From: Marasmius tenuissimus
Taxonomy: Eukaryota; Basidiomycota; Agaricomycetes; Agaricales; Marasmiaceae
Assembly: GCA_029532415.1 (NCBI GenBank)
Contig: JAQOTA010000071.1
Coordinates: forward strand, 1-64,000
Direction: 5' to 3'
Length of the DNA: 64,000 bases
Positions 24,231 to 36,163 of this stretch are shown piece after piece. How positions within the stretch are numbered: position 1 is the stretch's first letter; the number at the start of each line of letters is the position of its first letter. The position numbers and the translations under genes were made by a program. The notes beneath the pieces are model-generated. The model saw nothing but the letters and a program-made list of their open reading frames with translations, made no database searches and was not told the DNA's origin.

Positions 24231-26626
24231 TCAGACGGTGTGGTAGCTCGTGAGAGTGATCATTAATTCGTCAATGTACCAGTATCGTTGCCCGGACGAT
24301 TTCCCTTTGTTCTTCGGTTTCGCTAGAGTGCCCGTACCAAGATCGTCATCAAGATCGCCGTTTCGGAGGAGTTGCACCCATGTCCCCCCGAGACCCATAC
24401 CGACACGGAGGTGTTCAATGCCAGAGGGTTGCATGAGAACCGTGATGCTGTCCTCAGGAGCTCGGAAGGGTTTCAATCCTGATGCAGTGGTGTAAGAGTG
24501 AGAAGGCGGCCCGGTGGAGTCAACCTCCATTCCATCATCCCCCTTTCTCGAGCCAACGCCGACTTTCTCCTTGGAGTTCCCGTCGAAGAAAACACCGCTT
24601 TGGACCACCACCTGTCCTCTCGAAGTCTCGTATATCCTCGGCATAACACTCTCTTCCTCCTGCGAACTATCAGCCCATCCCATCCACGGGTCCACCTCCA
24701 CCCTGTACAATTTCCGCAAGAGTTCCGACTCCACAGCAAATGGATTTCCATAATCCAGTTCGGAACTTGTAGATTCAATGGGTTTGGCAGCGATCGGCGA
24801 GATGTCAGGAGGAGTGATCTTCTTGACCTTCCGAACACTCCACTCCACAATGCCAGTTCGATGGGTCATGGGTAGCGTGGTAGGTCCTAACAACGGGAAC
24901 AAGGTCGGGATTTCCGCAAACCACTGAGGCTCCTCCGGATTGCCTGGGGCATCCCAAGCACCGGAGGAATCCTTGCTGAAACCCCAGGCATCAGCATCCC
25001 CGGCGGATGTACCACCCCACCCGTTGTTAGAGGACAAAGGATCACTGTCACCCCAGCCGGAGCCATTCCCCCAAGTTGCGTCCGCTTGAGAGGAGCTTGA
25101 AAGAACCGACGCTTGTTGGGCGGCCTCCGCCATCGGCACGTCGTTCGAAATAGCCTTGCTCTCTATGTCATCACCTGTTTTCACCTCCTGCCCATCAACG
25201 GTATCACCCTTCTCTGGCGACAGCTTGACTCGCTTGGCGTCAGGCGTTACAGTGTCTCTCTTCTCTTCAGCTGTCTCCTCCATCTGCTCGTCCGCAGCTT
25301 CCGTCCTCAGCACCGGCTCGGCCTGCCAAAGCTTCTCGTTCTTCCGAATTTCGAAGAGCGCGCTCAGGGCGCGGTTGTAGTCATCAGGGATAGCTTTGGC
25401 CAGCTTGGACGTGAGCGGAAGCTGTTCCAAGGCAAGGTCTGCAACCGCTTTTGCCTTCCTGATGTTTTCGTTCTCCTCTTTGTCAGGAAGCACGCCATGT
25501 CGAAGAATGTATGACAAGAAGATAGATACCAATTTCGGGTGAATAAACAGGTTTCGGTCGGCGCTGTAAGAGAAGAATGAGTACATCCACGCGCCTTCTC
25601 CAAATGGGAACCTTACTAGTGTAGACCTTGGCACCGGAAGTAGCTCGACAAATAGATCTTCACTCTCGTCTCCGGATCGTTCAAGAACGCGACCAACTTG
25701 TCGTCTTTCTCCTCCTTCGCGTTCTGGATCAGATCCTTTATCTGATCATCGTTCTCTACGATCGCTGGCCGACGTCCGAGCTGCTTCCCGTCCTTGCCGT
25801 ATGGCTCATGAGGGCGAGGGCGTTTCTTGGTTTTATTGTTCCACAGCTTGTCGCCTGATTCCTGCTCGAGAGATCTATCGACCTTGCCAACTTGGGTGGC
25901 CCTGCCCTTTGGAGGAGGAGGGGTATATTCGTCGTCGTCATCTTCCAATTCTGAATCGACCTCATCTGAATCGACATCCGGATCCTCGGCCCGTTTCTTA
26001 TTCCAGACGGGGACAGAGCTGAGAAGTCCAGCAAAGAGCTGAAACTGCGAGATGTTTGTATGAGTGGAAGCGAGCCCTAACGAGTGAAGAAACGTGTCTA
26101 CCTGGTCCCACTGTGCGCGTACGCCAGTGATCATGGGCGGCCAGCGACGGTTACGATTGAAGTCGCCAGCAGCTTTGTGAAAACGATCAGAGCGTGCCTC
26201 GTTTCTGTAACGCGGGAGTAGGGATGTCAGAACGAGCCAATCTTACGGTTCATAGTCTATGACGAGGAGATGGACTTACGGATTATAAGCAACAGCATTC
26301 CGATATCGATCATTGTCTTCCCATTCCTCCCACCACTCTTTTCTCCTGGTCCCGATCGTTCCGTCAGCTTTCTTCACAGCAACCTGAACTGGTTTCATGG
26401 GTCGTGGTTTCGCGTCAGTTTTGCACTTGTCAGTGTCGTGTTTCTTCGATAACGCCACAGTTGGTTTGCCCGCGCCATCGAGCTCATAGTCATCTTCTCC
26501 GAGAAGCTGAACCTGGATACCTCTCTCCTTGAAGTCACCGAAAGGTGTGAGTGATGTACCCTCAGGAGCTTGCGGAAAAGGAGGAAAGGAGAATTGGTGA
26601 GTGGCTTTTGGTTTTCCTAGTGCCAT
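24231..26626 (-). CDS. Arb1-like Argonaute siRNA chaperone subunit with WG/GW repeats
   Basis: In fission yeast Arb1 belongs to the ARC complex, which holds Argonaute with duplex siRNA before loading for heterochromatin silencing. Four exons, 26626-26280, 26204-26102, 26044-25617 and 25563-24231, code 736 residues. Family signatures in order: RRKEWWEEWEDNDRYRNAVA, RSDRFHKAAGDFNRNRRWPP, VRAQWDQFQLFAGLL, IYLSSYFRCQGLHYADRNLF, then LVSIFLSYILRHGVLPD with LALEQLPLTSKLAKAIPDD, and a C-terminal YWYIDELMITLTSYHTV. An acidic Asp/Glu tract sits near residue 170-190. Unusually, residues 456-497 hold TWGNGSGWG, NGWGG, AWG and AWD, a WG/GW cluster like the Argonaute hook of GW182 and Tas3. Start: the ATG at 26626 is the first in frame, although the frame stays open a little upstream. 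It diverges from cyclophilin H with a shared 489-base promoter. Confidence 0.85.
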
Positions 26627-27115
26627 CTCGGAAGTCTGGGGCGATGTCGTGTCAGCTGGAGGCAAGCTCGTTTTGGCAGAACCTACACGCGTAAGATGTG
26701 AATGTTTTTGTTACGAATCACACCAAAAAGTGAGTTTCGGTAAGATTCACCTCGAAAGAAAGGCCTGAAGAAGTCGGGATATCGTGTCAGCGTTTGGAAG
26801 AGGAAGCACTGCTGGCGAACCAGAGATTGTCGAAGATGTACAATGACTATAGAACTTTAGGAATCGATTTCAGTTCTAACGGCTAGTAATGAAGCTTTTC
26901 TTTTCGCGCAATGGTGGTTTGAAAGAAAGAGGTGTGTGAGTTGACTAACAAAGAAATGTAGGCGTCACGTTTGCTACCAACAATTATGCTCACGCGATGA
27001 GGTGACCACAACAAGCGCTCGTCCGTTTGTTTCTTTCTCTGTCGCTGTTGTACCGCAGCTATCCTCGGTTCAGGCCTCTTTCAATCAACTCTCAACCCTA
27101 GACATCAACACTACA
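26627..27115. promoter_or_regulatory. Shared promoter of Arb1-like gene and cyclophilin H
   Basis: 489 bases between two divergent start codons. No TATA consensus stands out; an AG-rich stretch (gaaagaaagag) and a pyrimidine-rich stretch before the cyclophilin ATG are visible. Confidence 0.5.
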
Positions 27116-28241
27116 ATGTCTGCAACTACAAGACCTATTGTGTTTATGGACGTCAACATCGGAGAAACACCCGCTGGTAGAATCAAAATGGAGCTTTACA
27201 GCGACATAGTTCCTAAGTAATGGTCGAATTCTCATCTTTACTGCGGAGGCTCGCATTCACATACTTCAAATTTTTGTCTTCTAGGACGGCCGAAAACTTT
27301 AGACAACTATGCACGGGTGAATACAGGTGCGATCAGTTGCGATAACGGATTGCTGACGCCTTTCTCATTGATTTCGACATCTGTAGGGTCAACTCGCGTC
27401 CTCAAGGGTACAAAGGCGCGCTTTTTCACAGGTACGGGGTCATTGTTAATCTGAGCTCGATATAGCCTTGCTGAATATTCAATCACGGCTTTGTATTTCA
27501 GGGTGTACGGTGCTTTTAGACTGGATTCAAAAGAGCTAGCTAACCCAAACCCGCTGTCATTCTCATTTTTCAAGGGTACCCAACTTCATGTGTCAAGGCT
27601 CGTCGACTTTCGACCTAGCAACCCTCGCAATCGCTCACGGCTCCGCGAATGTACAGGAGGGGACTTTTTGAAGGGTGATGGAACAGGGTCATTTTCGATA
27701 TACGGGGACAAGTTTCCGGTACGTCTGCCATAGTCTTCAAATCCCTTTTCCTCCGAATTCGTTGGAAGTGATGAACACAAAAACACCCTGCTCTAGGATG
27801 AAAATTTCCAAGTGAAGCATACTGAAGCTGGCCTACTTTCGATGGTGAAATCCATATGTCAAGTTCGAACGAAACTTCCCATTCTTACTACCACTCCTAC
27901 TACTCGTCTCAGGCAAACTCAGGCCCCAATACCAATGGCTGCCAAGTACGTTGTTCTCTTTACCAATCATCGTCTCGGAGTGTACCCCTCATCACTCGCC
28001 AACGGTAGTTCTTCATCACCACAGCTAAATGCGACTTTCTTGACGGCAAGCACGTCGTGTTCGGCAAGGTCATCGATGGCATGCTCACCCTTCGCAAGAT
28101 CGAGAATGTCGCCACGGGTCCGAATAATAGGCCAAAGTTGGCTGTCAAGATTGTCGGTATGTACAATTCCTCGGACTCTTTACTCCAACTACGTGCTCAT
28201 TGGACAATTACCTCCCTCCAATAGAGTGCGGAGAAATGTGA
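27116..28241 (+). CDS. Peptidyl-prolyl cis-trans isomerase H (cyclophilin H)
   Basis: Cyclophilin of the spliceosomal H class, which isomerises proline bonds and binds Prp4 in the U4/U6 snRNP. The model is 173 residues in ten exons: 27116-27216, 27285-27326, 27387-27431, 27502-27504, 27575-27597, 27657-27718, 27797-27844, 27913-27945, 28009-28156 and 28225-28241. It reads [82 protein letters not shown] and ends VKIVECGEM, covering the active-site Arg, Phe, Gln and His positions. Two joints are unusual: a three-base exon (GGT) is needed to give HRVVPNF rather than HRVPNF, and the intron after CAAG begins GC, not GT. Apart from these, all phases close without stops. If the three-base exon is skipped the protein is one residue shorter and still in frame. 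Confidence 0.9.
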
Positions 28242-28803
28242 GATCATGAATGTGGTTGGGCCAGGCTAACATGTAGTCATGTTTGTTGTACACATCCCTC
28301 GTTCAGGGCTCCAATGGGATGTGCAAAGTTGATGGAGAAATCTTTTGTTTCAGGCCAATGCGCGATTCCGACCCAAACCTCGTATTTCCTCGCTCTTGAG
28401 GAGAATTAACTTTTAACCCTCGACCTTGACACGTAAATTTATTCTGGGAAATCGTTCGTATTCGGTTATTTCATCATATGGAGGTCAGGGATTTATTCCG
28501 GGTCGCAATCTTCACGCACCCATGCTCTGGCCGGTATGAAGATCGGCTTTTCGAGTTGCCAGAGTATTAACGTGCACTCGCAGCCTTTACGCCACAAGGC
28601 ATGATGCTGGTGACTATGTGGTCGATGACCGATATGCCGATGGTACATAAATACACGAAATTATTCCAGGAAGAGTACGAAGACTATACAGGCGACTATG
28701 GTAAAAAGTTCTACATGTGTATGACTCAAGCCCACGGAAAGGAAACCAGCGGGACGGTAGGCTTGGTGCAGGCACGATTTCGTCCTAACTGAGATGCCAA
28801 CCA
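28242..28803. other. Convergent intergenic region; short unassigned frame
   Basis: 562 bases between converging genes. An open frame from ATG 28601 to 28792 (63 codons, acidic and Tyr-rich) has no family resemblance that I recognise and may be untranslated sequence. Confidence 0.45.
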
Positions 28804-29861
28804 CTACCCCACCTGACCAGAAAGGCTGGGATCTATCACACCCGAACCAGGTGAAGAACTAGGGCCGTTTCGGTACGGAGAAGGGGTGTCAATAGATCGA
28901 CTGAACCTTTCGCGAAATTCCTCGGCTATCGTAGGTTTGCTCAACGTTCCAGAGTCCGAATCTATTCCGGGAGCTTCGACTCCGGAACTTGCGGCTGGGT
29001 TCTGAGCTGTGTCCGCTGACAGTGACTGTGGGTTGGGCTTGTGATGGCTTTGACGCTAGAAGCAGGATCGTAAGGAGAGAATTAATGAAACGGCAAAACA
29101 ATGCTCACCTGTGCGTTCCACTGTTCCCAAGCACCTGCGATGTAAGGTTCCAGTGACGCTAGTTCCTCGTTTGTCATGTGAAGACTGTCCAAGAGGTGCT
29201 GCTTCAGCATCGGTGCGCAAGAAAACGAGAGTAAGAGTGTCGTAGCGAATGTCTGGCCTCCGTTGATGGGCTGAGGCTGTTCCCCTTGCGCATTGCGAAG
29301 ATTTACCGCGGTTGACATCGGTTGGGAATACAGCAAGGCATCTGTATGGGATTGAGGAGGTGCTGTCTGCTGCAGCATGTGCTGGAACTGTTCCAGAGGA
29401 CTCTCGAGGTCCAGGGATCGATATTCGTCACTTCCTGCCCGCTCCCGACCTGTAGTATCGGATCCAGTTTCCATATCCAGGGCCTTCATCTTCCGTTCCT
29501 TCACCAGAGCCCGATGTTTCCTCTGACGCTCTCTCGCGGATGCGCGAATACGTTCTCTCCTGGCTTCTTCCTCCTGTGAAAGATCCTGGGCAGAATCCGT
29601 TGCACGGCGAGTAGTTCGCGACGATTCCGATAGGACTGGCTCTCCATCCAAAATCGGTGCATCAGGGTACCATTCTTGCTGTAGCAGTCCCTCCTCGCCC
29701 ATAACGGCCAAGTTCACACTGGCATTTGTGCCACTATTCCGTTTCCTACGTTCAATTTTCGCCTTCTTTAGTGTCTGTCCAGGAATCTCGCCATCGCGCA
29801 GACGCTTTCCAAGAGTTTGTTGGACGAGCAGAGGGGCTATTTCCACGAGACTGGAAGTCAT
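28804..29861 (-). CDS. Unknown nuclear-type protein with basic Arg/Lys segment
   Basis: Two exons, 29861-29109 and 29055-28804, code 334 residues. Two basic stretches resemble nuclear localisation signals: LKKAKIERRKR at 31-41 and a long helix-forming segment at about 99-127 (EARRERIRASARERQRKHR and onward to VKERKMK), which looks like a bZIP basic region but lacks an obvious leucine heptad after it. The C-terminal half contains a Gln-rich part followed by ETLHMTNEEL-type SLHMTNEELASLEPYIAGAW, and a Ser/Pro-rich tail. I do not recognise a named family; a DNA- or RNA-binding role is an inference from composition. It diverges from the MINDY gene with 377 bases between start codons. Confidence 0.75.
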
Positions 29862-30238
29862 TTCAATTGATAGATGGGCTTTTGAGCGCTCTTTTTGACG
29901 CGTTCGCCTGGGGGTGTGACCGTGTGTGGTTGAATGGTGATGGTTTTGGCTCAGTCACTCAGTCAGTGGAAGCGCTCGTGGGCACAAAGAGAAAAGCTGT
30001 GCTGCTGCCCGGAAGCCCGGCCCGAACACCAATGAGTAATTTCAGATATGTCAGGGCGCAGCGTGTTGGACGCGGACTGGCTTGGCCCTTGGATGATCTC
30101 CGCCAACGATTCTCTCCTTTGACCAAGACTACATAGAACTGCGCAGCGGCGGCTATGCGTTGACTCTGTACCACTCCAGGACTATAAATTTACGCTCGTT
30201 TCTATCGCCGTTATTCTCGCCCATTCCGTACTTCAACT
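29862..30238. promoter_or_regulatory. Shared promoter of basic protein and MINDY gene
   Basis: 377 bases between divergent start codons. Contains tcagtcactcagtcagtgg near 29950-29970, a short imperfect repeat of cagtca; no TATA consensus is evident. Confidence 0.45.
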
Positions 30239-31855
30239 ATGTCCTCCTCAGCCGATTTTCAACAAGGTTCAAGCTCCCAGCCGGTAGCTAGCTCATCTCA
30301 GCCAGTAGCTGGGCCATCTCAGCCGGTTGCCAGTTCATCTCACGCATCTTCGTCGTCCGAGATCGAGGAAACACCTAGGAATACCCGCGAAAACAGCATC
30401 CAGTCTTCGGAAGCAGAAGTTTGGCATTTGAAGCCCATAGAATTTGGGGAAGGAGATGCTAAGAAGAGAGTGAAGATAATTACACAGAATTACAATGGGT
30501 CCGTCTTTCGTTCGGGAGAACCGACAGATAACATACTAATCTCATTATAGGCCGTGCTCATTCATTGCGATATGTATGTTGGCCCTCTCGTCTTCGGCGT
30601 TTCCCGTCATGCCCTGACAAGGCTCGCCAGGCAATATCCTTATACTCAGAGGCTCCATTACTATCGAACCCCCGACTCGGGAGAACGTGTCATACGAATT
30701 TTTATCGCAACTTGTCGCTGAATATCTTCTGTTGAATTGCCCAGAGGTTGATATTTCAGCCGCGCTATCTATTATGCCCGTTACGCAGAGTGTGTCTCCG
30801 ATGTTTCTTCGAGATTGAATGAGATGCTAACTCCGATATGTTTTTTTTTCTGTAGGAGGAATGGATCTCAATCCATTATTCACGGGATCTCGATTATTTC
30901 GTCCAGAAGGACATGGCGGCGAACTCAAGCTCTTTTCTCAAGTCGGGATCGACCTTGTGCATGGGTGGGTAGTCGATTGGGATAGTGAAGAGGCCAAAGT
31001 CCTCTCGAAGACGGAGGACTACGACAGTGCTGCCATATTGATTGCCGACGCAGACCATATCACCAAGGGGCAGCTCGTCACTCGAGACGAAGACGTTCCT
31101 CAAGCAGGTTCAAGCAAGGCCCCGAGCAATTGGACCGACGAAGAACGCACGAAAGTGGAGGACGGTAAGCTTGATTCTATTCAGTGCCCATTTAAACACG
31201 AGAACTCAGTCTCGTTTTCGTTCTTGTTCATTTTGTCAGCCATTGTCGTCCGACAATTCATAGACAATACAAAGTCGCAAATGACGTATCACGGCCTTTT
31301 CAACCTCGCTGCAATCGTCGAACCCGGCTCGCTTGTCGCACTGTATCGAAACCTTCACCTCTCCGTGTTATACAAGAGACCGGGGAACGACGAGTCGTTG
31401 TATACTCTCGTGACAGATCATGTATTTCTACATGAACCCTCCATCGTGTGGGAACGACTTGAAGATGTTGATGGCAGCTGGTCTACATTTGTAGATTCTA
31501 ACTTTGTTAAGTCAAGTCCAGCCGGCGGAGACTTTGTAGCTCGGACCGCTGAGGAAGCCCTCAGGGCCGCGGAATTCGAGGCGGGGCAGTTTACCGTGTC
31601 TGAACCAGGAGAGTGCGTATTCGCTTTCCTTTTTGTTCATAGACTTGTGTGACTAATGTGGTGTGGGCACGAACTTTCCTTTTTTAATGTAGCGCGGATC
31701 TCGCTCGCCAGCTACAAGCGGAAGAGGACGACCTCATTCGCCGTCGGAGGGAGGAGCGCATGAGAGAGAGGAATCGCCTACGCTTGCAGGAGGAAGAGCG
31801 CCTCCGTGCGAAACAAGAGAAGAAGCAGAAGAAGAAGGACTGTATTATAATGTAG
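30239..31855 (+). CDS. MINDY-family deubiquitinase with C-terminal CaaX box
   Basis: Cysteine protease of the MINDY family (formerly DUF544), which trims Lys48-linked polyubiquitin. Six exons, 30239-30498, 30551-30573, 30631-30789, 30856-31164, 31240-31612 and 31693-31855, code 428 residues. The active-site segment reads TQNYNGPCSFIAICNILILR with the nucleophile at Cys89; the second half has TYHGLFNLAAI and YRNLHLSVLY with the likely catalytic His290, followed by LYTLVTDHVFL, all in the order of human MINDY-1. The N-terminus is a 50-residue Ser/Gln/Pro-rich segment with three near-copies of SQPVA. The C-terminus is a charged coiled coil (RRRREERMRERNRLRLQEEE) ending in KKDCIIM, so Cys425 forms a CaaX box that predicts prenylation and membrane attachment. 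Confidence 0.93.
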
Positions 31856-33325
31856 TCGTCTCTGAAGGCGTTCAGAACACCGAGAGACCCGCTCAGGCCA
31901 TGGACACCTAGATACCCTTAGTACTGATCTCATTGTATTGGATGGATTACATTCGGAGTAATGAGCGTCGTGAGACCTCCCTATTGGTTGGCTGAAAGAC
32001 AAGGGATGTCACCAACGCGATAGCGGTCCATCAGCACTGTCAGTGCTGTCACAGTGACCAACGCATCTTGACTCCTACTACTTACTCTCTACCGCCGTGG
32101 CTAGCCTTGACGTCGCCAACATCCTCGACGGACTCTACACTCTCTTTCTATCTATTATCGCTCTCTTAAAACGCACTCATTTCCTCTTCACTACTCGCTG
32201 TTCAAGGACTTACGCTGCCGACGTCGCTACAATTGATCACCCTTGCAGACAACTTGCCGCTGCCGATCTTGAGCGGGGCCAGGTACTTTCAGGTAAATCA
32301 TGGCTTTTTACTAAGTATTGATGAGAATTAGGGCGCTAAGCTATCCATCGCGATCTGCACTAGTAGAGCTGAGTTCTCTAAGCAAGGTTTCCATGCGACC
32401 CGACCAGGACCACAACAAACGGGGATGAGGCCACTTCTCACAGCAAATGGCCATCTCACTCAGGAAATTCAAATATCCAGCCCTGCGATGTCCTCAACAC
32501 CGAATTTTCCGCCTGGGCGTGTTTCTTCTCCCGTAGTACTATCGACTCCGAGCGGCCAAGGCAAAGGCAACTATCTTACCAAGAACATCATATACATTAC
32601 TCAAAGTTGTATCTCCGATTGGCACAAGATGGACATTGCTGTACCACCCCTAGCTGGCGGAAATCTCTCAGACTGGCTCAGATGAAGACACCTCAACCTC
32701 CTCGACTGGTCCACACGACATACCGGAGGAGTCTGGCCTCAATTACTGCCCCTCTGCGCTTCTATCCTTGCCAGTCATCTCCAACTAGGTCTCCTTCGGA
32801 GCTTCCTCCTTCAAAAGTCCTCAATCGAGCTCGTGTACTTGTACCATACTTGAGCGGGAATGGCGTAAACCAGCTGCCAGCCCGTCACCCTCAGTCCGGC
32901 TACTCTATCAACTCGAGCCTCAGCGACAGCTCGCGTTCTTTTGCCTCCAATCTGTCTATATCTCCGTCTATACACGTTCTCTCCTTTCCCATTCCTCCGG
33001 GTCTCATTGCCCCCAGAACGCCACCTCTTAGCTCATCACATGGAGCGGGTGTCACAGACATTAAAAACGCGATTACACCCCTTCGTGCGTCGAGGCATCG
33101 AAAACAGAGTCCTATTGTGTGGTTCAAGGATATTTCCATGTTCCCTCCTTCCCTAATCACGTCAAGTTTTGGGCCGACGGCGAAAATTTCTCGCCCAGTG
33201 GGCGGTGCTAGATCCCCGCCTGCATGGTCCTGCGGAAGTACGGGCTCTTGGTCCTCTTCCCATATAGGTCATTTCCGCTTTTCTCATCAGTACTGATCAC
33301 GACCAACGAGTCCTGTTACTTCACA
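31856..33325. other. Region without a firm gene; short open frames
   Basis: Contains a short near-palindrome cactgtcagtgctgtcacagtg around 32036-32057. From 32425 to 33296 two overlapping plus-strand frames of 86 and 229 codons, rich in Ser and Pro, resemble coding sequence and may be upstream exons of the frame at 33326-34250, but I found no splice joint that keeps phase. Confidence 0.4.
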
Positions 33326-34250
33326 GACGCTAGGAGGCTTGAGTCATCATGTCCCTCCGCTTTCTAGCTCGACGATTTCCCAATCTCGACACTTCGATAC
33401 TAGTCAAAGGACGCAAAGGACGGCTGAGATCAGGTCGGATTCAGACGTCATCAAGCCTGTGGTCAGGAGTGGCATGAGAGAGACGGGTGAAGAGATGCGG
33501 GTGGCGATGGCTCAAATATCAACGTCGACGAAACGGTCGAAATCTTATCGGAAAATGGCAGTGCTCGATGAGGCGTACGGATCTCGGGGCGGATATCACA
33601 GGTACCCTTCGGATCCCCTCACGGATTTTCCAGGATCTGGGGTGTCTCCCGCGACGAGTTTTGACTTTCCTTGCTCTGTGGTAGATACATCAGCCACATC
33701 TTATCGAGTTAATAGCCCTATCTCTTCTCTCGAATTGTCAGAATCGTCCGAAACTTGCCCTCTTACTCCCAATATCATGTCGCACTCCAGCACGGCCCAT
33801 CTTGCGTACTTGCTAGACGACACCCTGATCATGTCGACAACGACGTTATCTGCCACATCGAACCGAATCGTTGACAAGCGCGGGTCTTACCTGTCCCTGG
33901 AGACCTGCTCACGGGCTACTACTCGACCGAGTCAGGCCTCCTACCCTACAACATTCGAGCGATGGTCGGATTGCGCTGATCGGTGCGCGGAAACATCTTC
34001 GAGGTCGGAAACAATGGCATGTTCGAGCTCAGGCTGTACAATCAATCGTTTAGGCGAAGGGAAAAGGTATCGGTTGTATGAAGGTACTAGGGCCACCGAT
34101 AGCTCTACGCTAACCGTCGCAAAGCGCGGGCCGGGAATGGTGGATGCTTCTAATGGTCTCCCTAGTGCGGTGGTTTCGACGAATGTAGAACAAGGGATAA
34201 TAGGGTTTATAGGGACCAAACGTAAGTCGCTCTTCGGGCACATAAAGTAG
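33326..34250 (+). CDS. Ser/Thr-rich hypothetical protein, probable terminal exon
   Basis: The frame is open for more than 300 codons from an acceptor-like ttcacag before 33326 to TAG at 34248-34250. There is no ATG near its start, so it looks like the last exon of a gene whose 5' part is unresolved, or a fragment. Composition is low-complexity: Ser and Thr make up roughly a quarter of residues, with basic patches such as STSTKRSKSYRKM near residue 65 and a basic end (TKRKSLFGHIK). No domain, signal peptide or membrane segment is seen. I do not recognise it. The length of the open frame is the main support. Confidence 0.45.
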
Positions 34251-36163
34251 GCTGCTATGGAAATTCAAGAAAGAGCCCGAGACTGCTCGGAGGGGCACTA
34301 GAGCGACGTACTGAACCTGGACACCATTCAGAGAGCAACATATTTCATATGCATATGAATAAATAGCCCCCGTATTCGTGGTCTTCACACTGGTCAAGTG
34401 CCCAGGCGCTCAGGGCGGCGGTCTCGTCGCTTTCTTTCAATTGCCACGCTGACAGTAACAAGATTATGGCATTTCAATGTTTAGGCACTGAATGATGAGA
34501 CCGCCAATACTAGTGGGTCCTGTTTAGCGCATTCGCACATCGCGACGGGGCGAAGCAAACCCTCGGTGAACAATCTCTAGCGTGCGGCGTCGAACATGGT
34601 CGTCCCTCGTCCATCAATGATGCTCATTCGGAATATACTCTATTGAAGCATGGATAGCTTACGCTATGCCGTCTCGTACCTCTGTTCAGACCGTTCCCGC
34701 GCCAAAATAGCCCCATAGCTGGGGGATGACCGTTTTATGTACGGAAGCGGAAATCTCCTTGGAACCTCGGCGGTGACATTACCACATTTACCACACTGGC
34801 AATATGGCAATGTTCCGTTCTTAGGGCGTCAAAACTGACCACACACTGTTTTCTTGTTTGAAGAGCCGCTAGGAACAACTTGGAGTTCTCTCATCCCTTC
34901 ATAAAAAAGTTATCCGCGCCTGATACAGGTGCCCGGGTTTGAGGACTCCACACGGTGGTGTGGGTTTTACGGAATCCATACAATACTACAGACTACCATG
35001 ACTGGAAATACGCCGAATTTCTTTCGAAACCTGGATATTGAAGGGTGAGGTAAACCTGAGATTCAAGGGGACGTCATACAGGAATCGGTAACTTTTTGGG
35101 CTTGGAGGTAATACCACGGACCCCTACGAGTTCGTTTCAAAAAGAAGAGGGAACCGGGAAACAATTCTATCGTTGCAAGTTGGAGGGAATCGTGCGTGGA
35201 AGCGAATGGACCAGACTTGGCAGCGATGTGAGCACGGTGAACCCAAAGATGAAACTCTTTTTTTTCCAAGGTCTACAAAGAATACAAATCTGCGGGACCC
35301 GTCCCGTGTTGTGTCTTGACAACCCCCAAAACGACCCTTGCACCTTGAGAGGGGACCGGAAAAACAATCACAGAAAACGTCAAGCAATGGGATCTGAGCA
35401 TGAACTCTACCTACAACTGTTGGTAATGATGATGATTCGCGTTTTTAAGCATATGGAGACCCCAAGCGATCTATTTTCTCTCCCTAAATGGACTATTCCT
35501 GATGGATAAGGGTATGAGTACTTCGCATCTTATGGAATACTATGGTATCAATGAACACTACACCGAGGGTTGATTCCAAAAGTGACTCCGGCGAGGCGAT
35601 TCAACTCATCCCTGGTCAAGATCTAGGAACGACCTCGCTCGATGAAGCAATGATCCTGTTCTCCACCGTTGAATTAATGAAAGGGCAGCATGGGGAGGGA
35701 GTCAGTTGCTGCAAGACCGGCAGTGAAGGTAGAACTTGAGGAAAGGCGAACAAACGGGCATTTGGTAGCACTGGCCGCGGATGAAGGGCGTACTCCGCAT
35801 CTGGCTACACGTTAGTGAATTTTGAGAAGGAATGGTGGTTCTAATTGAAGGCTTACTCTATTTTTCGCCGAGCATGGCGTAAAGCCTGACAAGACGGCGA
35901 ATTCCGGTGTGACTGCCTTAACCGGCAAAAAATGCCGACAAATCTAATCCGTACGTCCGTCACCCGCTCCTTCTGATACAAAATACAAATGTTTACCTCC
36001 TCAATCGAAAAGACAATTTCTGGCACACGAATTAATTCCACGATATAAATCTCACCGTTTCCTTATGCAAGATACCGCCAAATTCCCCCCTTGAAAAAGG
36101 AGTGCTCTTACCCGGTCATCGAACCTTACTTCGCCCCAAACTTTCTACGATACGCCTTCTTAC
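34251..36163. other. Gene-free region of 1.9 kb
   Basis: A plus-strand frame at 35096-35509 and an overlapping minus-strand frame have no recognisable motifs and cannot both be real. The stretch catatgcatatg near 34350 is a short palindrome. Nothing else supported; the right end is the amidohydrolase promoter. Confidence 0.45.

Noticed and set aside
28601..28792. Short plus-strand gene of 63 codons between cyclophilin H and the basic protein
   Set aside because: No splice partners, no motif, and position is between two converging 3' ends.
35096..35509. Plus-strand frame of 137 codons
   Set aside because: Overlapped by comparable minus-strand frames and without motifs on either strand.
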